Assembly (NCBI GenBank): GCA_030447275.1
Contig: JAUJPF010000016.1
Location: forward strand, 1 to 64,000
Direction: 5' to 3'
DNA from: Solirubrobacteraceae bacterium
GTDB lineage: Bacteria; Actinomycetota; Thermoleophilia; Solirubrobacterales; Solirubrobacteraceae
DNA length: 64,000 bases
Shown: piece after piece, positions 30,612 through 41,561 of the stretch
Layout of the letters: each line of letters begins with the position of its first letter
Numbering within the stretch: the first letter of the stretch is position 1
Notes under the pieces: generated by a model
Told to the model about the DNA's origin: nothing
The model's database searches: none
What the model saw: the letters and a program-made list of their open reading frames with translations, nothing else
Translations under genes and position numbers: made by a program

Positions 30612-31999
30612 TTGCAGCCCGCCCGTCCAGCAAGATCCCGCGGCCAGTGAAGCCGAAGAAGCACACCATCGAGGTCCGGGACCCGCTGCACATCTTCGTG
30701 CGCCTGCGTCGGACCGAGAAGCCGGTATTCGACTCGGCGCCTTTTCAGCGCCTTCGACACGTCCATCAGCTGGCGCTCAGCTACCTGGTCTACCCAGGCG
30801 CCACCCATAAGCGGTTCGAGCACTCGCTCGGAGTCATGGAGCTCGCCACCAGGATCTTCAACACCGTGACCGACCCCGACAACCTGACGGACGAGGTGCG
30901 CGACGTCCTCGGTGCGGATGACTTTGATCGCGAGTACTGGCGGCGTGCGCTGCGGATGGCGGCGCTGTGTCACGACACCGGGCATCTCCCGTTCTCTCAC
31001 GCCGCTGAGGAGCAACTGCTGCCGCCGGGGAGCGACCACGAGACGATCACCGAGCGGATCATCCGGTCGTCTGAGATGGCGGAGATCTGGAGCGCGATGA
31101 AGCTCCAGGCGGCGGACATCGTCAAGCTCGCCGTCGAGCCCGCAGACATCCAAGCCCTCACCCCGATGGAGGCAATCCTGAACGAGATCATCACGGGCGA
31201 GGTCTTGGGAGCAGACCGGATGGACTACCTACTCCGTGACTCGCTACACACGGGCGTCGCGTACGGCCGGTTTGATCATTTCCGACTGATTGACACGATG
31301 CGGGTCGTCATCGCCCCGAGCCCGTCGGACGGCGCCGAAGACGAAGACGCCCCCGGCGACCCCGACCCGCGGCTGGGGCTCGAAGAGGGCGGAAAGGAAT
31401 CGGCAGAAGCCCTCTTGCTCGCGCGCTACTTCATGTTCAGCCAGGTGTACTTGCATCGGATCAGGCGTATCTACGACATCCATCTCATGGACTTTCTCAA
31501 GGAATGGCTGGACGGCGGCCGTTTCGCGATCGAGCTCGACAAGCACTTGGCGATGAGCGACAACGAGGTCAACGCGGCGATCGCGGAGGCCGCAAGGGAC
31601 GGCGCCATGAACGGACACGCACACGCGAAGCGCATCGCGCAGAGGCAGCACTTCAAAGTGCTCTACGCGCCTGCGAAGTCGGACCTCGAGCGAAACTCGG
31701 CCGCGGCGAAGCAGGTGTACGAGGCGGCGGCTGAGAAGTACGGACCCGACGCGGTGAGACTGGATCGCTACCGCAAAGGCTCGGGTTCGCGAGACTTCCC
31801 GGTTCTCCGGCGGGATGGTAGTACCGCCTGGGTCAGCAATCTGTCCGACGTGATCGCCAATGTGCCTGAGGCTCTTAGTCACTACGTCTTCATCGACCGC
31901 GGCCTCGAGGATCGAGCCAGCCGATGGCTCGAGTCGGTCGTCCACAAGCTGACGGAGCCCCGCGAGGAAGACGACGATCTAGAGGAGGACCCGAAGTGA
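30608..31999 (+). CDS. SAMHD1-like HD-domain phosphohydrolase (putative dNTPase)
   Basis: IEVRDPLHIFV, HKRFEHSLGVMELA, ALCHDTGHLPFSHAAEE (HD), GADRMDYLLRDSLHTGVAYGRFDHFRLI. TTG 30608 or GTG 30647 start. Confidence 0.83.
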   Translation: MIAARPSSKIPRPVKPKKHTIEVRDPLHIFVRLRRTEKPVFDSAPFQRLRHVHQLALSYLVYPGATHKRFEHSLGVMELATRIFNTVTDPDNLTDEVRDVLGADDFDREYWRRALRMAALCHDTGHLPFSHAAEEQLLPPGSDHETITERIIRSSEMAEIWSAMKLQAADIVKLAVEPADIQALTPMEAILNEIITGEVLGADRMDYLLRDSLHTGVAYGRFDHFRLIDTMRVVIAPSPSDGAEDEDAPGDPDPRLGLEEGGKESAEALLLARYFMFSQVYLHRIRRIYDIHLMDFLKEWLDGGRFAIELDKHLAMSDNEVNAAIAEAARDGAMNGHAHAKRIAQRQHFKVLYAPAKSDLERNSAAAKQVYEAAAEKYGPDAVRLDRYRKGSGSRDFPVLRRDGSTAWVSNLSDVIANVPEALSHYVFIDRGLEDRASRWLESVVHKLTEPREEDDDLEEDPK

Positions 32000-32559
32000 A
32001 TCCCGGCAGGCGCTCAGCGCTCATCGCGGCCCTGGCCGACGAACTGCGGGCGAACGACAGCTGGACTGGCGAGACGCACGTCCAGAAGGCGACCTACTTT
32101 CTTCAGGACCTGCTGGGGGTCCCGGCTGACTTCGAGTATGTCCTCTACAAGTACGGTCCGTTCTCCTTCGAGCTGCGCGAGCATCTTACGGCGATGAGGG
32201 CGCTCGGGATGCTGAGGCTGGTGCGCCAGCCTGCCCCTTACGGGCCGACGCTGGAGACGACCCCGGCCGCGTCGCAGCTGCATGTCCGCTTCCCGAAGAC
32301 GATCCGGAAGTATCGGCCGCAGATCGAGTTCGTCGGCGAAGAACTCGGCGGGCTGGGTGTCGGCTCCCTCGAACGACTCGCGACCGCGCTCTACGTCACG
32401 ACGGAACTCGGCGCAGATGCGACGGTCGAGGATCGCGCTCGGGAGCTCAACAAGCTGAAGCCGCATGTACCTCTGGAAGCCGCTGCCCACGCTGTGGAGC
32501 GTCTCGACGCTATGCGCGCTCTCGCCGAGCAGCGCGGCGTCGTTCGTCACGCGGCCTGA
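31996..32559 (+). CDS. Uncharacterised protein with Panacea/DUF4065-like sequence character, partner of the HD phosphohydrolase
   Basis: GTGA overlap with HD gene; GETHVQKATYFLQDLLGVPADFEYVLYKYGPFSFELREHLTAMRALGMLRL. Confidence 0.55.
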   Translation: MNPGRRSALIAALADELRANDSWTGETHVQKATYFLQDLLGVPADFEYVLYKYGPFSFELREHLTAMRALGMLRLVRQPAPYGPTLETTPAASQLHVRFPKTIRKYRPQIEFVGEELGGLGVGSLERLATALYVTTELGADATVEDRARELNKLKPHVPLEAAAHAVERLDAMRALAEQRGVVRHAA

Positions 32560-32624
32560 TTTCCCGCGCCCGGCGGTGATGCTGCCAAGGGTGTTGCCAT
32601 CTGTTGCCGCAGCGCCCCTAGAAC

Positions 32625-32657
32625 GACGAAAGCCCTGAGCTGGCCAGGGCTTTCGTC
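32625..32657. terminator. Perfect 13-bp hairpin between convergent genes, probable bidirectional terminator
   Basis: gacgaaagccctg-agctggc-cagggctttcgtc. Confidence 0.75.
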
Positions 32658-32678
32658 TTCTGCGGGCTCGGGGAGCCC

Positions 32679-34835
<2,157 letters not shown>

Positions 34836-34907
34836 GGGTCGGGGTCCTCCTCTGGACGGAACGGCTCCCAGCCTAGGCACGCGCGGGCGAGAGCGCCTTG
34901 TACGCGT

Positions 34908-34935
34908 GGCGAAATCCCGCACCTTGCGGTTCGCC
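34908..34935. promoter_or_regulatory. Nested inverted repeat in glnN-amt divergent intergenic region
   Basis: ggcgaa-atc-ccgca-cct-tgcgg-ttcgcc. Confidence 0.35.
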
Positions 34936-35032
34936 CTGATGGCAGCGGCTCGACCGGCTGGAGAATCCGGCGCCCCCGATCTTCGACAGCCGGACAATGA
35001 TCGACCGCCCCGGCGGTCCGACACTTCGGATC

Positions 35033-36508
35033 ATGCGCTCAACGATTCGCAGAGCGGTGCCTCCCGCGCTGCTCGCCCTACTCGCACTACCCGCCGCCGC
35101 GTTCGCGCAGGACGACGAACCGGCGCCCAGCCTCGTGCTGGGCAACCTCGATCTGACGTGGGTCATCATCGGGACGGTCCTGGTCTTCTTCATGCAGGCC
35201 GGCTTCGCGCTGCTGGAGATCGGGTTCTCGCGCGGCAAGAACGCCGGCATGGGGATCGCGAAGATCCTCGTGAACTTCTCCGTGGCGACGATCGCGTGGT
35301 GGATCGCGGGCTTCGCGATCGCGTTCGGCGGCGCCGGCACGATCGCCGGCGACACCGGCTTCCTCGTCAGCTACGGCAACGAGATGAGCGGCCTCGCGGG
35401 TGATCTCTACGGCGAGACGTTCGGCGGCGGGACCGCCGCGTTCTTCGCCTTCCAGTTCATGTTCTGCGCGGTCTCGCTGGCCATCGTGTGGGGCACGACG
35501 CTCGAGCGCATGAAGTTCGCCGCCTACATCCCGTTCGCGGCGGTGTTCGCGGCGATCATCTACCCGCTCATCGCCCACTGGGGCTTCGGCGGCGGGCTGT
35601 TCAGCGAGTTCGGCGACGGCGTGCAGGACTTCGCCGGCTCGTCGGTCGTGCACCTCACGGGCGCGACCGCCGCGCTCGCGGCGCTGATCTTCCTCGGGCC
35701 GAGGAGGGGCAAGTACGGCCCCGACGGCAAGCCGCGGGCGATCCCCGGCCACAACATGCCGCTGTTCGGGCTCGGCGTGCTCATCCTGTGGCTCGGCTGG
35801 TTCGGCTTCAACGGCGCCTCGACGCTCGGCACGGCCGACGGACGGTTCGCGGAGGTCGTCGCGGTCACGAACCTCGGCGCCGCGGGCGCGGCGCTCGGCG
35901 CGCTGCTGCTGTGCCAGATCGTGCTGAAGACGATGGACGTCGGCATGATCGGCAACGGCGCGATCGCGGGCCTCGTCGCCATCACGGCGCCCTCGGGCTA
36001 CGTCGAGTTCTGGGCCGCTCCGATCATCGGCCTCGTCGGCGGCTTCATCGTCGTGGGCGGCGTGATCCTGTTCGAGCGGCTGCGCCTGGACGACCCGGTC
36101 GGCGCGCTGTCGGCGCACGGGCTGGCCGGCATCTGGGGCACGCTCTCGTGCGGCCTGTTCACCTCCGAGCGGCTGGCCGAGGCGGTCGGCATCGGCAACG
36201 CCGGCCTGTTCCAGGGCGGCGGCGTCGACCAGCTCGTCTCGCAGGCGCTGGCCGTCGGGGCGACGTTCGCCGCGGTGTTCATCCTCTCGTCGATCACCTT
36301 CCTGGCGATCAAGGCGACGGTCGGGCTGCGCGTCGACGACGAGGCCGAGGAGGCCGGGCTCGACATCTCCGAGCACGGGATGTACGGCTACCCCGAGCAG
36401 TTCATCCCCGCTCCGGAGCTGGAGAGCTACGGTGCGGCGCCTACGGCGCGCGCCCCGGTCGCGCCGTCGGCGTACTCGTCGAACCGCGAGGAGGTCCCCG
36501 CAACATGA
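35033..36508 (+). CDS. amt: Ammonium transporter
   Basis: Signal peptide; VFFMQAGFALLEIGFSRGKNAG; LIFLGPRRGKYGPDG; WLGWFGFNGAS; AHGLAGIWGTLSCGLF. Confidence 0.94.
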   Translation: MRSTIRRAVPPALLALLALPAAAFAQDDEPAPSLVLGNLDLTWVIIGTVLVFFMQAGFALLEIGFSRGKNAGMGIAKILVNFSVATIAWWIAGFAIAFGGAGTIAGDTGFLVSYGNEMSGLAGDLYGETFGGGTAAFFAFQFMFCAVSLAIVWGTTLERMKFAAYIPFAAVFAAIIYPLIAHWGFGGGLFSEFGDGVQDFAGSSVVHLTGATAALAALIFLGPRRGKYGPDGKPRAIPGHNMPLFGLGVLILWLGWFGFNGASTLGTADGRFAEVVAVTNLGAAGAALGALLLCQIVLKTMDVGMIGNGAIAGLVAITAPSGYVEFWAAPIIGLVGGFIVVGGVILFERLRLDDPVGALSAHGLAGIWGTLSCGLFTSERLAEAVGIGNAGLFQGGGVDQLVSQALAVGATFAAVFILSSITFLAIKATVGLRVDDEAEEAGLDISEHGMYGYPEQFIPAPELESYGAAPTARAPVAPSAYSSNREEVPAT

Positions 36509-36879
36509 AGCTCGTCAACGCCTACATCAGGCACGAGGCCTTCGAGCCGATCCGCACGGAGCTGCTCGAGCTCGGGTTCCCGTCCCTCTCGATCATGGAG
36601 GTCAAGGGGTCGGGGCGGCAGAAGGGCATCACCGAGCGCTACCGCGGCGCCGAGGTGACGAACTACCTGCGGCCGAAGATCAAGATCGAGTGCATCGTCG
36701 CCTCCGGTGACGTGCAGACGATCGTCGACACGATCCTGAAGCACGCGCGGACCGGCGCCGTCGGCGACGGCAAGGTCTTCGTGATGCCGGTGGAGGAGGC
36801 CTACCGCGTCCGGACCGGGGAGTCCGGCGAGGAGGTCCTCCAGGCCCACCCGGGCGCGGCCGCCGGCGCGGCCACCTGA
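36505..36879 (+). CDS. PII nitrogen regulatory protein
   Basis: MKLVNAYIRHEAFEPIRTEL, KGSGRQKGITERYRGAEVTNYLRPKIKIE, GDGKVFVMPVEEAYRVRTGESGEEVL; ATGA overlap with amt. Confidence 0.94.
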   Translation: MKLVNAYIRHEAFEPIRTELLELGFPSLSIMEVKGSGRQKGITERYRGAEVTNYLRPKIKIECIVASGDVQTIVDTILKHARTGAVGDGKVFVMPVEEAYRVRTGESGEEVLQAHPGAAAGAAT

Positions 36880-37048
36880 TGGCCGGGTCCACGACCCCCG
36901 CACCCGCCTCGCGGCGCCTCACGGCGCCGGATCGCCACCCGTCGGACCGGCCCGTGCCGCTGGCACTGTTCCAGTCCGACGCGCGGCGCCCGGCATCCGC
37001 GATGCGTCGCGACGCGTGCACGGCGGTCGCGGACCCGACCATCTAGGC

Positions 37049-38263
37049 ATGGCCGCGGTGCCCGCTCCGGAGCCGGCACCGCTCGGGCTCGTCGAGCGCC
37101 TGCGCGGCGTCCACCTCGCGATGGTGGACGCCGTGCTGGGCGGCGACGGTCTGGAGCGCGTCGCGGAGCTGGCCGCCGAGGCGGTCGGGGGTCCCGTGGC
37201 GATCGTCGTGCCGCGGCACGACGTCGCCGTCGCCTCGCCGCCGGACTCGCCGGCGGGCGCGGCGCTCGGCGAGCTGCGGCGCTACGTGTCGGACCGCCAG
37301 CGCGAGCGGCCGGCGCGGGTGCCGGCGGCGCTGGCCGGCGAGGCGAGGATCGACTCGGGGGGTGAGATGGTGGGCGTCGTGGCCTCGTTTGTGACCGGGC
37401 CACCCGCCCCTGACGCACCGGAGTTCCTCCATTTGGCGGCAGTCGCGTCGATGACGGACGTCGCCGTCGAGCAGGCGCGCGAGGAGGTCGAGCAGAACGT
37501 CCGCGGCTCGTTCCTCGAGGATCTCCGCTCGCGGCCGGACATCGACGCGCGCGACATCGTGCGGCGCGCCGCGCGCCTCGGCTGCGACCTCTCGCGGGGC
37601 GCCGTGATCCTCTGCGCCGAGCTGACCACCGAGCGCCCGCGCCACGTCGTCGCCACGGTCGCCGGCGACTACCCGGGGGCGCTCGCGCAGCACCTCGACG
37701 GCCGCGTCTACGCGCTGCTCCCGGCGGCGGGCGGCGACGGCGCGCCCGAGGCGTCGCTCGAGGCGGCGCGGCGGCTGGCGACGCGGCTCCAGCGCCACGG
37801 CGTCGTCGGGCTCTCGTCGTTCTACGCGGACCCGGCGGAGCTGCCGCGGGCGATCCAGGAGGCCGAGCTCGTCCTCGACGTCCTGCGCCAGAGCGACGGG
37901 ACCGCCGGAGGAGGCGACCCGCTGAAGGACATCGGCACCGGCACGTACCGCCTGCTCTTCCGCGTGCTCGCGTCGCACCCCGAGGAGGTGCGGTCCTTCT
38001 ACGAGGACACCGTCGCGCCCATCGTCCGCTACGACGACCAGTACCGCACCGACCTCGTCGGGACCCTCGAGTCCTACCTCGAGCAGAACTGCAACATGAA
38101 CGCGACGGCGAGCGCCATCTACGCGCACCGCCACACCGTGGCCTACCGCCTCGACCGCGTGAAGGAGCTGACCGGGCTCGACCCGATGCAGTCCGAGGAC
38201 CGCGAGCGCCTCGGGCTCGGGCTGAAGGCGTACCGGATCATCGCGCCCCGGTTGCCGAAGTAG
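37049..38263 (+). CDS. PucR/CdaR-type transcriptional regulator
   Basis: C-terminal TLESYLEQNCNMNATASAIYAHRHTVAYRLDRVKELTGLDP. Confidence 0.8.
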   Translation: MAAVPAPEPAPLGLVERLRGVHLAMVDAVLGGDGLERVAELAAEAVGGPVAIVVPRHDVAVASPPDSPAGAALGELRRYVSDRQRERPARVPAALAGEARIDSGGEMVGVVASFVTGPPAPDAPEFLHLAAVASMTDVAVEQAREEVEQNVRGSFLEDLRSRPDIDARDIVRRAARLGCDLSRGAVILCAELTTERPRHVVATVAGDYPGALAQHLDGRVYALLPAAGGDGAPEASLEAARRLATRLQRHGVVGLSSFYADPAELPRAIQEAELVLDVLRQSDGTAGGGDPLKDIGTGTYRLLFRVLASHPEEVRSFYEDTVAPIVRYDDQYRTDLVGTLESYLEQNCNMNATASAIYAHRHTVAYRLDRVKELTGLDPMQSEDRERLGLGLKAYRIIAPRLPK

Positions 38264-38307
38264 CGACACGGCGTCGCACTTCCGTCACACGCCGAGCGCG
38301 AGGCTGG

Positions 38308-38358
38308 GGGTGTGGGCGACATTCCAACAAGACACTCGTCAGAAGGTCGCCCACACCC
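38308..38358. repeat. 13-bp perfect inverted repeat spanning the start of the DUF559 gene
   Basis: gggtgtgggcgac (38308-38320) and gtcgcccacaccc (38346-38358), 25-nt spacer. Confidence 0.8.
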
Positions 38359-39238
38359 GGATGGCGAGGCGCTCGCCGCCGCCGTCGCCGCCGTCGCCTC
38401 CCGGCAGCACGGCGTCGTCACCCGGGAGCAGCTTCGCTCGGTGGGGATCGGGGACGGGTCGGTGTCGTGGTGGGTGCGCACCGAGCGGCTGCACCGCCTG
38501 CACCACGGCGTCTACGCCGTCGGGCACCCGGTGGTGACACCCGAAGGGCGGTGGCTGGCAGCGGTCCTCGCGTGCGGACAGGGCGCGGTGCTGAGCCACC
38601 GGTCGGCAGCGGCGCTGTGGGGGATCGGGGTGGCGGATCGTGGTCGCGTCGACGTGACCGTCCCGCGGACGCGGAAGGGCCCGGCGGGGATCGCCGTCCA
38701 CCGCGCGCGGCGGCTCGCCGCCGACGAGACGACCACCCTGCGGACGATCGCCGCCACCACGCTCCCGCGAACACTCGCCGATCTCGCCGACGTGCTTCCC
38801 GAGCGGCGGCTCGCTCGGGTGATACACGAGGCCGAGGCCGTGCACTCGCTCGCGCCCCGCGCGCTCGAGGAGGCGGCGCGACGGGTGCACGGGCGGCGGG
38901 GGAACGGCCGGCTCGGCCGCGCGATCGCCGACCCCGACCGGACGCGCAGCGAGCTCGAGCGCCGCTTCCGGCGGATGTGCGCCGACCACGGACTCCCGCC
39001 GCCCGCGGTGAACGCGACCGTCGCCCGGATGGAGGTCGACTTCCTGTGGCCGGACGCGCGCGTCGTCGCCGAGACCGACGGCTGGACGTTCCACCGCACC
39101 CGCACGGCGTTCGAGCTCGACCGCGAGCGCGACCAGGCGCTCGCCCGCGCCGGCTACCGCGTGCTCCGCTTCACGCACCGGCAGGTGGCCGCGAGGCCGG
39201 CGGAGGTCGTCGCGACCCTCCGCGCGGCGCTCGGCTAG
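38312..39238 (+). CDS. AbiEi-like N-terminal domain + DUF559/Vsr-like endonuclease-fold C-terminal domain protein
   Basis: VASRQHGVVTREQLRSVGI...RLHHGVYAVGH; MEVDFLWPDARVVAETDGWTFHRTRTAFELDRERDQALARAGYRVLRFTHRQV. Confidence 0.75.
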   Translation: MGDIPTRHSSEGRPHPDGEALAAAVAAVASRQHGVVTREQLRSVGIGDGSVSWWVRTERLHRLHHGVYAVGHPVVTPEGRWLAAVLACGQGAVLSHRSAAALWGIGVADRGRVDVTVPRTRKGPAGIAVHRARRLAADETTTLRTIAATTLPRTLADLADVLPERRLARVIHEAEAVHSLAPRALEEAARRVHGRRGNGRLGRAIADPDRTRSELERRFRRMCADHGLPPPAVNATVARMEVDFLWPDARVVAETDGWTFHRTRTAFELDRERDQALARAGYRVLRFTHRQVAARPAEVVATLRAALG

Positions 39239-40839
39239 ACCAGCCCGAAGCCCGAGAAGATCAGGACGATCGCGATGAAGAGCAGCGCGAAGATCGCGCC
39301 GACGATCACGCGCGGGTTGGCGAGGGCGTTCGCCGCGCGGTGGCGGGGGCCCGTCTCCGCCGGGCGGAGCAGGCGCGCGCCGACCGCGGCGGGGTCCGGG
39401 ACCTCCTCGTCGTCGCCGGCCGCCGGCGGATCGACGCGGGCCGGGCGCAGCCGGCCGGCGCTCGTCCGCGGCCGCAGGATCCGGACCGAGTCGTCGGTGT
39501 CGGCGTCGCTCCACAGCCCGGGCGCGCCCCGCTCGACCGGCGCGAGCCGCGCCGTCGTCGGGTCGTCGCCCGCCGGCCCCTCCACCACGGAGTCGAGGGA
39601 CACGGCGCCCGCCGGAGCGGCGCGATCGTCGTCGGGAAGCGGAGCGGTGGGGTCGTCGTCGTGGCGGGGGTCGGCGAGGGAGGCGGTGGTGTCGTCGTCG
39701 GCGCGACCGGTGAGGGGGGTCGCGTCGGCGGGAACGGAGTCGGCGAGGGAGGAGACGGCATCCCCGTCGTCGACCTCGGGAGGCGCCGGGCCGTCCGCGG
39801 CGGGCCGCGCGGGAAGCGACGCGGTCGGGTCGGCGGCGGCGGGGTCGTCGTCGACGTGGTCCGCCGGCGCGAGCGACGCGGTGGTGTCGTCGGCGTCGCC
39901 CCCCTCGTCCCACGCCGGCCCGAGCCGTGCCGCGCGGAACTCGGCGTCGTCGCGGTCCGGGGTCGCGGACGGGACGCGAGCGTGGGCCGCCGCGCTGCGC
40001 GACGTGCGCGACTCGCGGTGCAGCGACTCGATCCGCGCGCGGGCGTCGCGCAGGTCGCGGCGGGCTGCGCGGACCTCGTCCTCGGCGGCGATCGCGCGGT
40101 CCTCGGCCGCGGCGAGCTGCTCGCGGGCAGCCGCCGCCGCCTGGTCGGCACGCGTGATCTCGTCGGCCACCTCGCGCGCGCGTCCGTCCACGCACGCGCG
40201 ACCTCCGCCGAGGCCTCCCACCGCACCCGGTCCGCCTCCGCCGACGCCTCCACCCGCACGCGCTCCGCGTCGGCGCGCGCCGCGTCGGCCTCGCCTTCCG
40301 CGCGCGCCTGCTCCTCGCGCGCGGCGACCGCCGCCGCGTGCGACGCCTCCGCCGCGCGCTCGGCCTCCGCGAGCCTCGAGCGCGCGGCCGCGAGCTCGGT
40401 GGCCAGCGAGTCGCGCGAGTCGGCCGCGTCGGCGAGCTGCGCCTCGACCTCGGCGACCGCCTCGCCCGCCGCGGTCAGCCGGCGGCGCAGGTCGTTGGCG
40501 GTGCGCGCCACGCGCACGAAGCGGTCCGTCGTCGGCGCCGGACCGCGACGGCGCGGGAAGGACGATGAGCGGGCCGCGCGCGGCTGCGCGAGCGCGAAGG
40601 TCGCGTCGGGAGCGCCGAGCGCCGCGAGCGGGATGGCGAACGTCGCCGACCACGGCGCCGCGAGCGAGCCGCCGGCGTCGAGCGCGGGAAGCTCGTGCGC
40701 GACGCCCGCGACCTCGACCAGCAGTCGCGGCCGCCGGCGCGGCACCGGTGAAGCGCCCCTCGAGCGCGACGACCGCGACGGCCGGGGTGACCGGCGTCGC
40801 CTCGAAGCCCAGCAGCTCGAAGGTGGGGAGGGGGCTCAC
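39235..40839 (-). CDS. Long coiled-coil protein with C-terminal TM anchor; two apparent frameshifts (~40175-40195, ~40725-40745)
   Basis: Frame-joined reading: MSPLPTFELLGFEATPVTPAVAVVALEGRFTG / RLLVEVAGVAHELPALDAGG...LAEAERAAEASHAAAVAAREEQ / AREVADEITRADQAAAAAREQLAAAEDRAIAAEDEVRAARRDL...FALLFIAIVLIFSGFGLV; GTGA overlap with upstream gene. Confidence 0.55.
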   Translation of the reverse strand: MSPLPTFELLGFEATPVTPAVAVVALEGRFTGAAPAAATAGRGRGRRARASRARRRRLARGAVVGDVRHPARGARRSRRDLRARAAARGPLIVLPAPSRSGADDGPLRARGAHRQRPAPPADRGGRGGRRGRGAARRRGRLARLAGHRARGRALEARGGRARGGGVARGGGRRARGAGARGRRGRRGARRRGARAGGGVGGGGPGAVGGLGGGRACVDGRAREVADEITRADQAAAAAREQLAAAEDRAIAAEDEVRAARRDLRDARARIESLHRESRTSRSAAAHARVPSATPDRDDAEFRAARLGPAWDEGGDADDTTASLAPADHVDDDPAAADPTASLPARPAADGPAPPEVDDGDAVSSLADSVPADATPLTGRADDDTTASLADPRHDDDPTAPLPDDDRAAPAGAVSLDSVVEGPAGDDPTTARLAPVERGAPGLWSDADTDDSVRILRPRTSAGRLRPARVDPPAAGDDEEVPDPAAVGARLLRPAETGPRHRAANALANPRVIVGAIFALLFIAIVLIFSGFGLV

Positions 40840-41478
40840 CGGTCGTCCTCGGGAGTCGTGGCGCTGGGATGGTCGCCGAAGTCCGCGTCGGCCGGCACGA
40901 ACGGCTGCGTCGCCTGGTCGTCGCCCGGCGTGCGCCGCGCGGCCTCGCCGGCGGCGGCGACACCGGCGGCAGCGCCGCCCTCGGGCGCGGTGCCGAGCGA
41001 CGCGCCCCGCGCGCCGACCCGGACCGCGCCCCCGGCGACGACCGGCGGTCGACCGCCGGCACCCGCCAGCGCGCGTCGCGCGACCCGACCGACACCGTCA
41101 CCGAGATCCGCGACGCGCGCAGCACCCCGCCGAGCAGGACGAGCGCCGCGCCCGCGAGCGCGAGCCACGCCCCGCCTCGCGGTCGGGGTCGACGTTCGAG
41201 AACACCGGCGGCGGCTCGATCAGCTGCACGACGACGATCGCCAGCAGCAGCGCGCCGAGGACCGGGAGCAGCCGCGGCGACGGCGCGCCCGACCAGTCGG
41301 TCACCGACCCGATCGCCGCGGCGACCGCCGCCAGCGCGAGCAGCGCGAGGATGAGGTCGAGCGCCTCGAAGGCCTCCCAGGCGGACGCGCCGTCGAACCA
41401 CGACAGGAAGAGGGCGACGAAGACCATCAGCCCGCCGATGGCGGCAAGGACCTCTCCTGCATCGATTCTGCGCGGCAC
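40836..41478 (-). CDS. Four-TM-type membrane protein; two apparent frameshifts (~41048-41056, ~41168-41174)
   Basis: VPRRIDAGEVLAAIGGLMVFVALFLSWFDG... / AWLALAGAALVLLGGVLRASRISVTV / PPVVAGGAVRVGARG...FGDHPSATTPEDDR. Confidence 0.55.
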
Positions 41479-41561
41479 GCGTACGCCTCCGGGGGGATTG
41501 CTCACCACGGCGATTCGTCGCCAGTGTCGCAGCCCCTGCCGAATGGATGAAGACGTGCGCG

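Noticed and set aside
38467-41550. 1027-aa plus-strand ORF, and other long R/A/G-rich ORFs across the window
   Set aside because: Alternative-frame or antisense artefacts overlapping better-supported genes.
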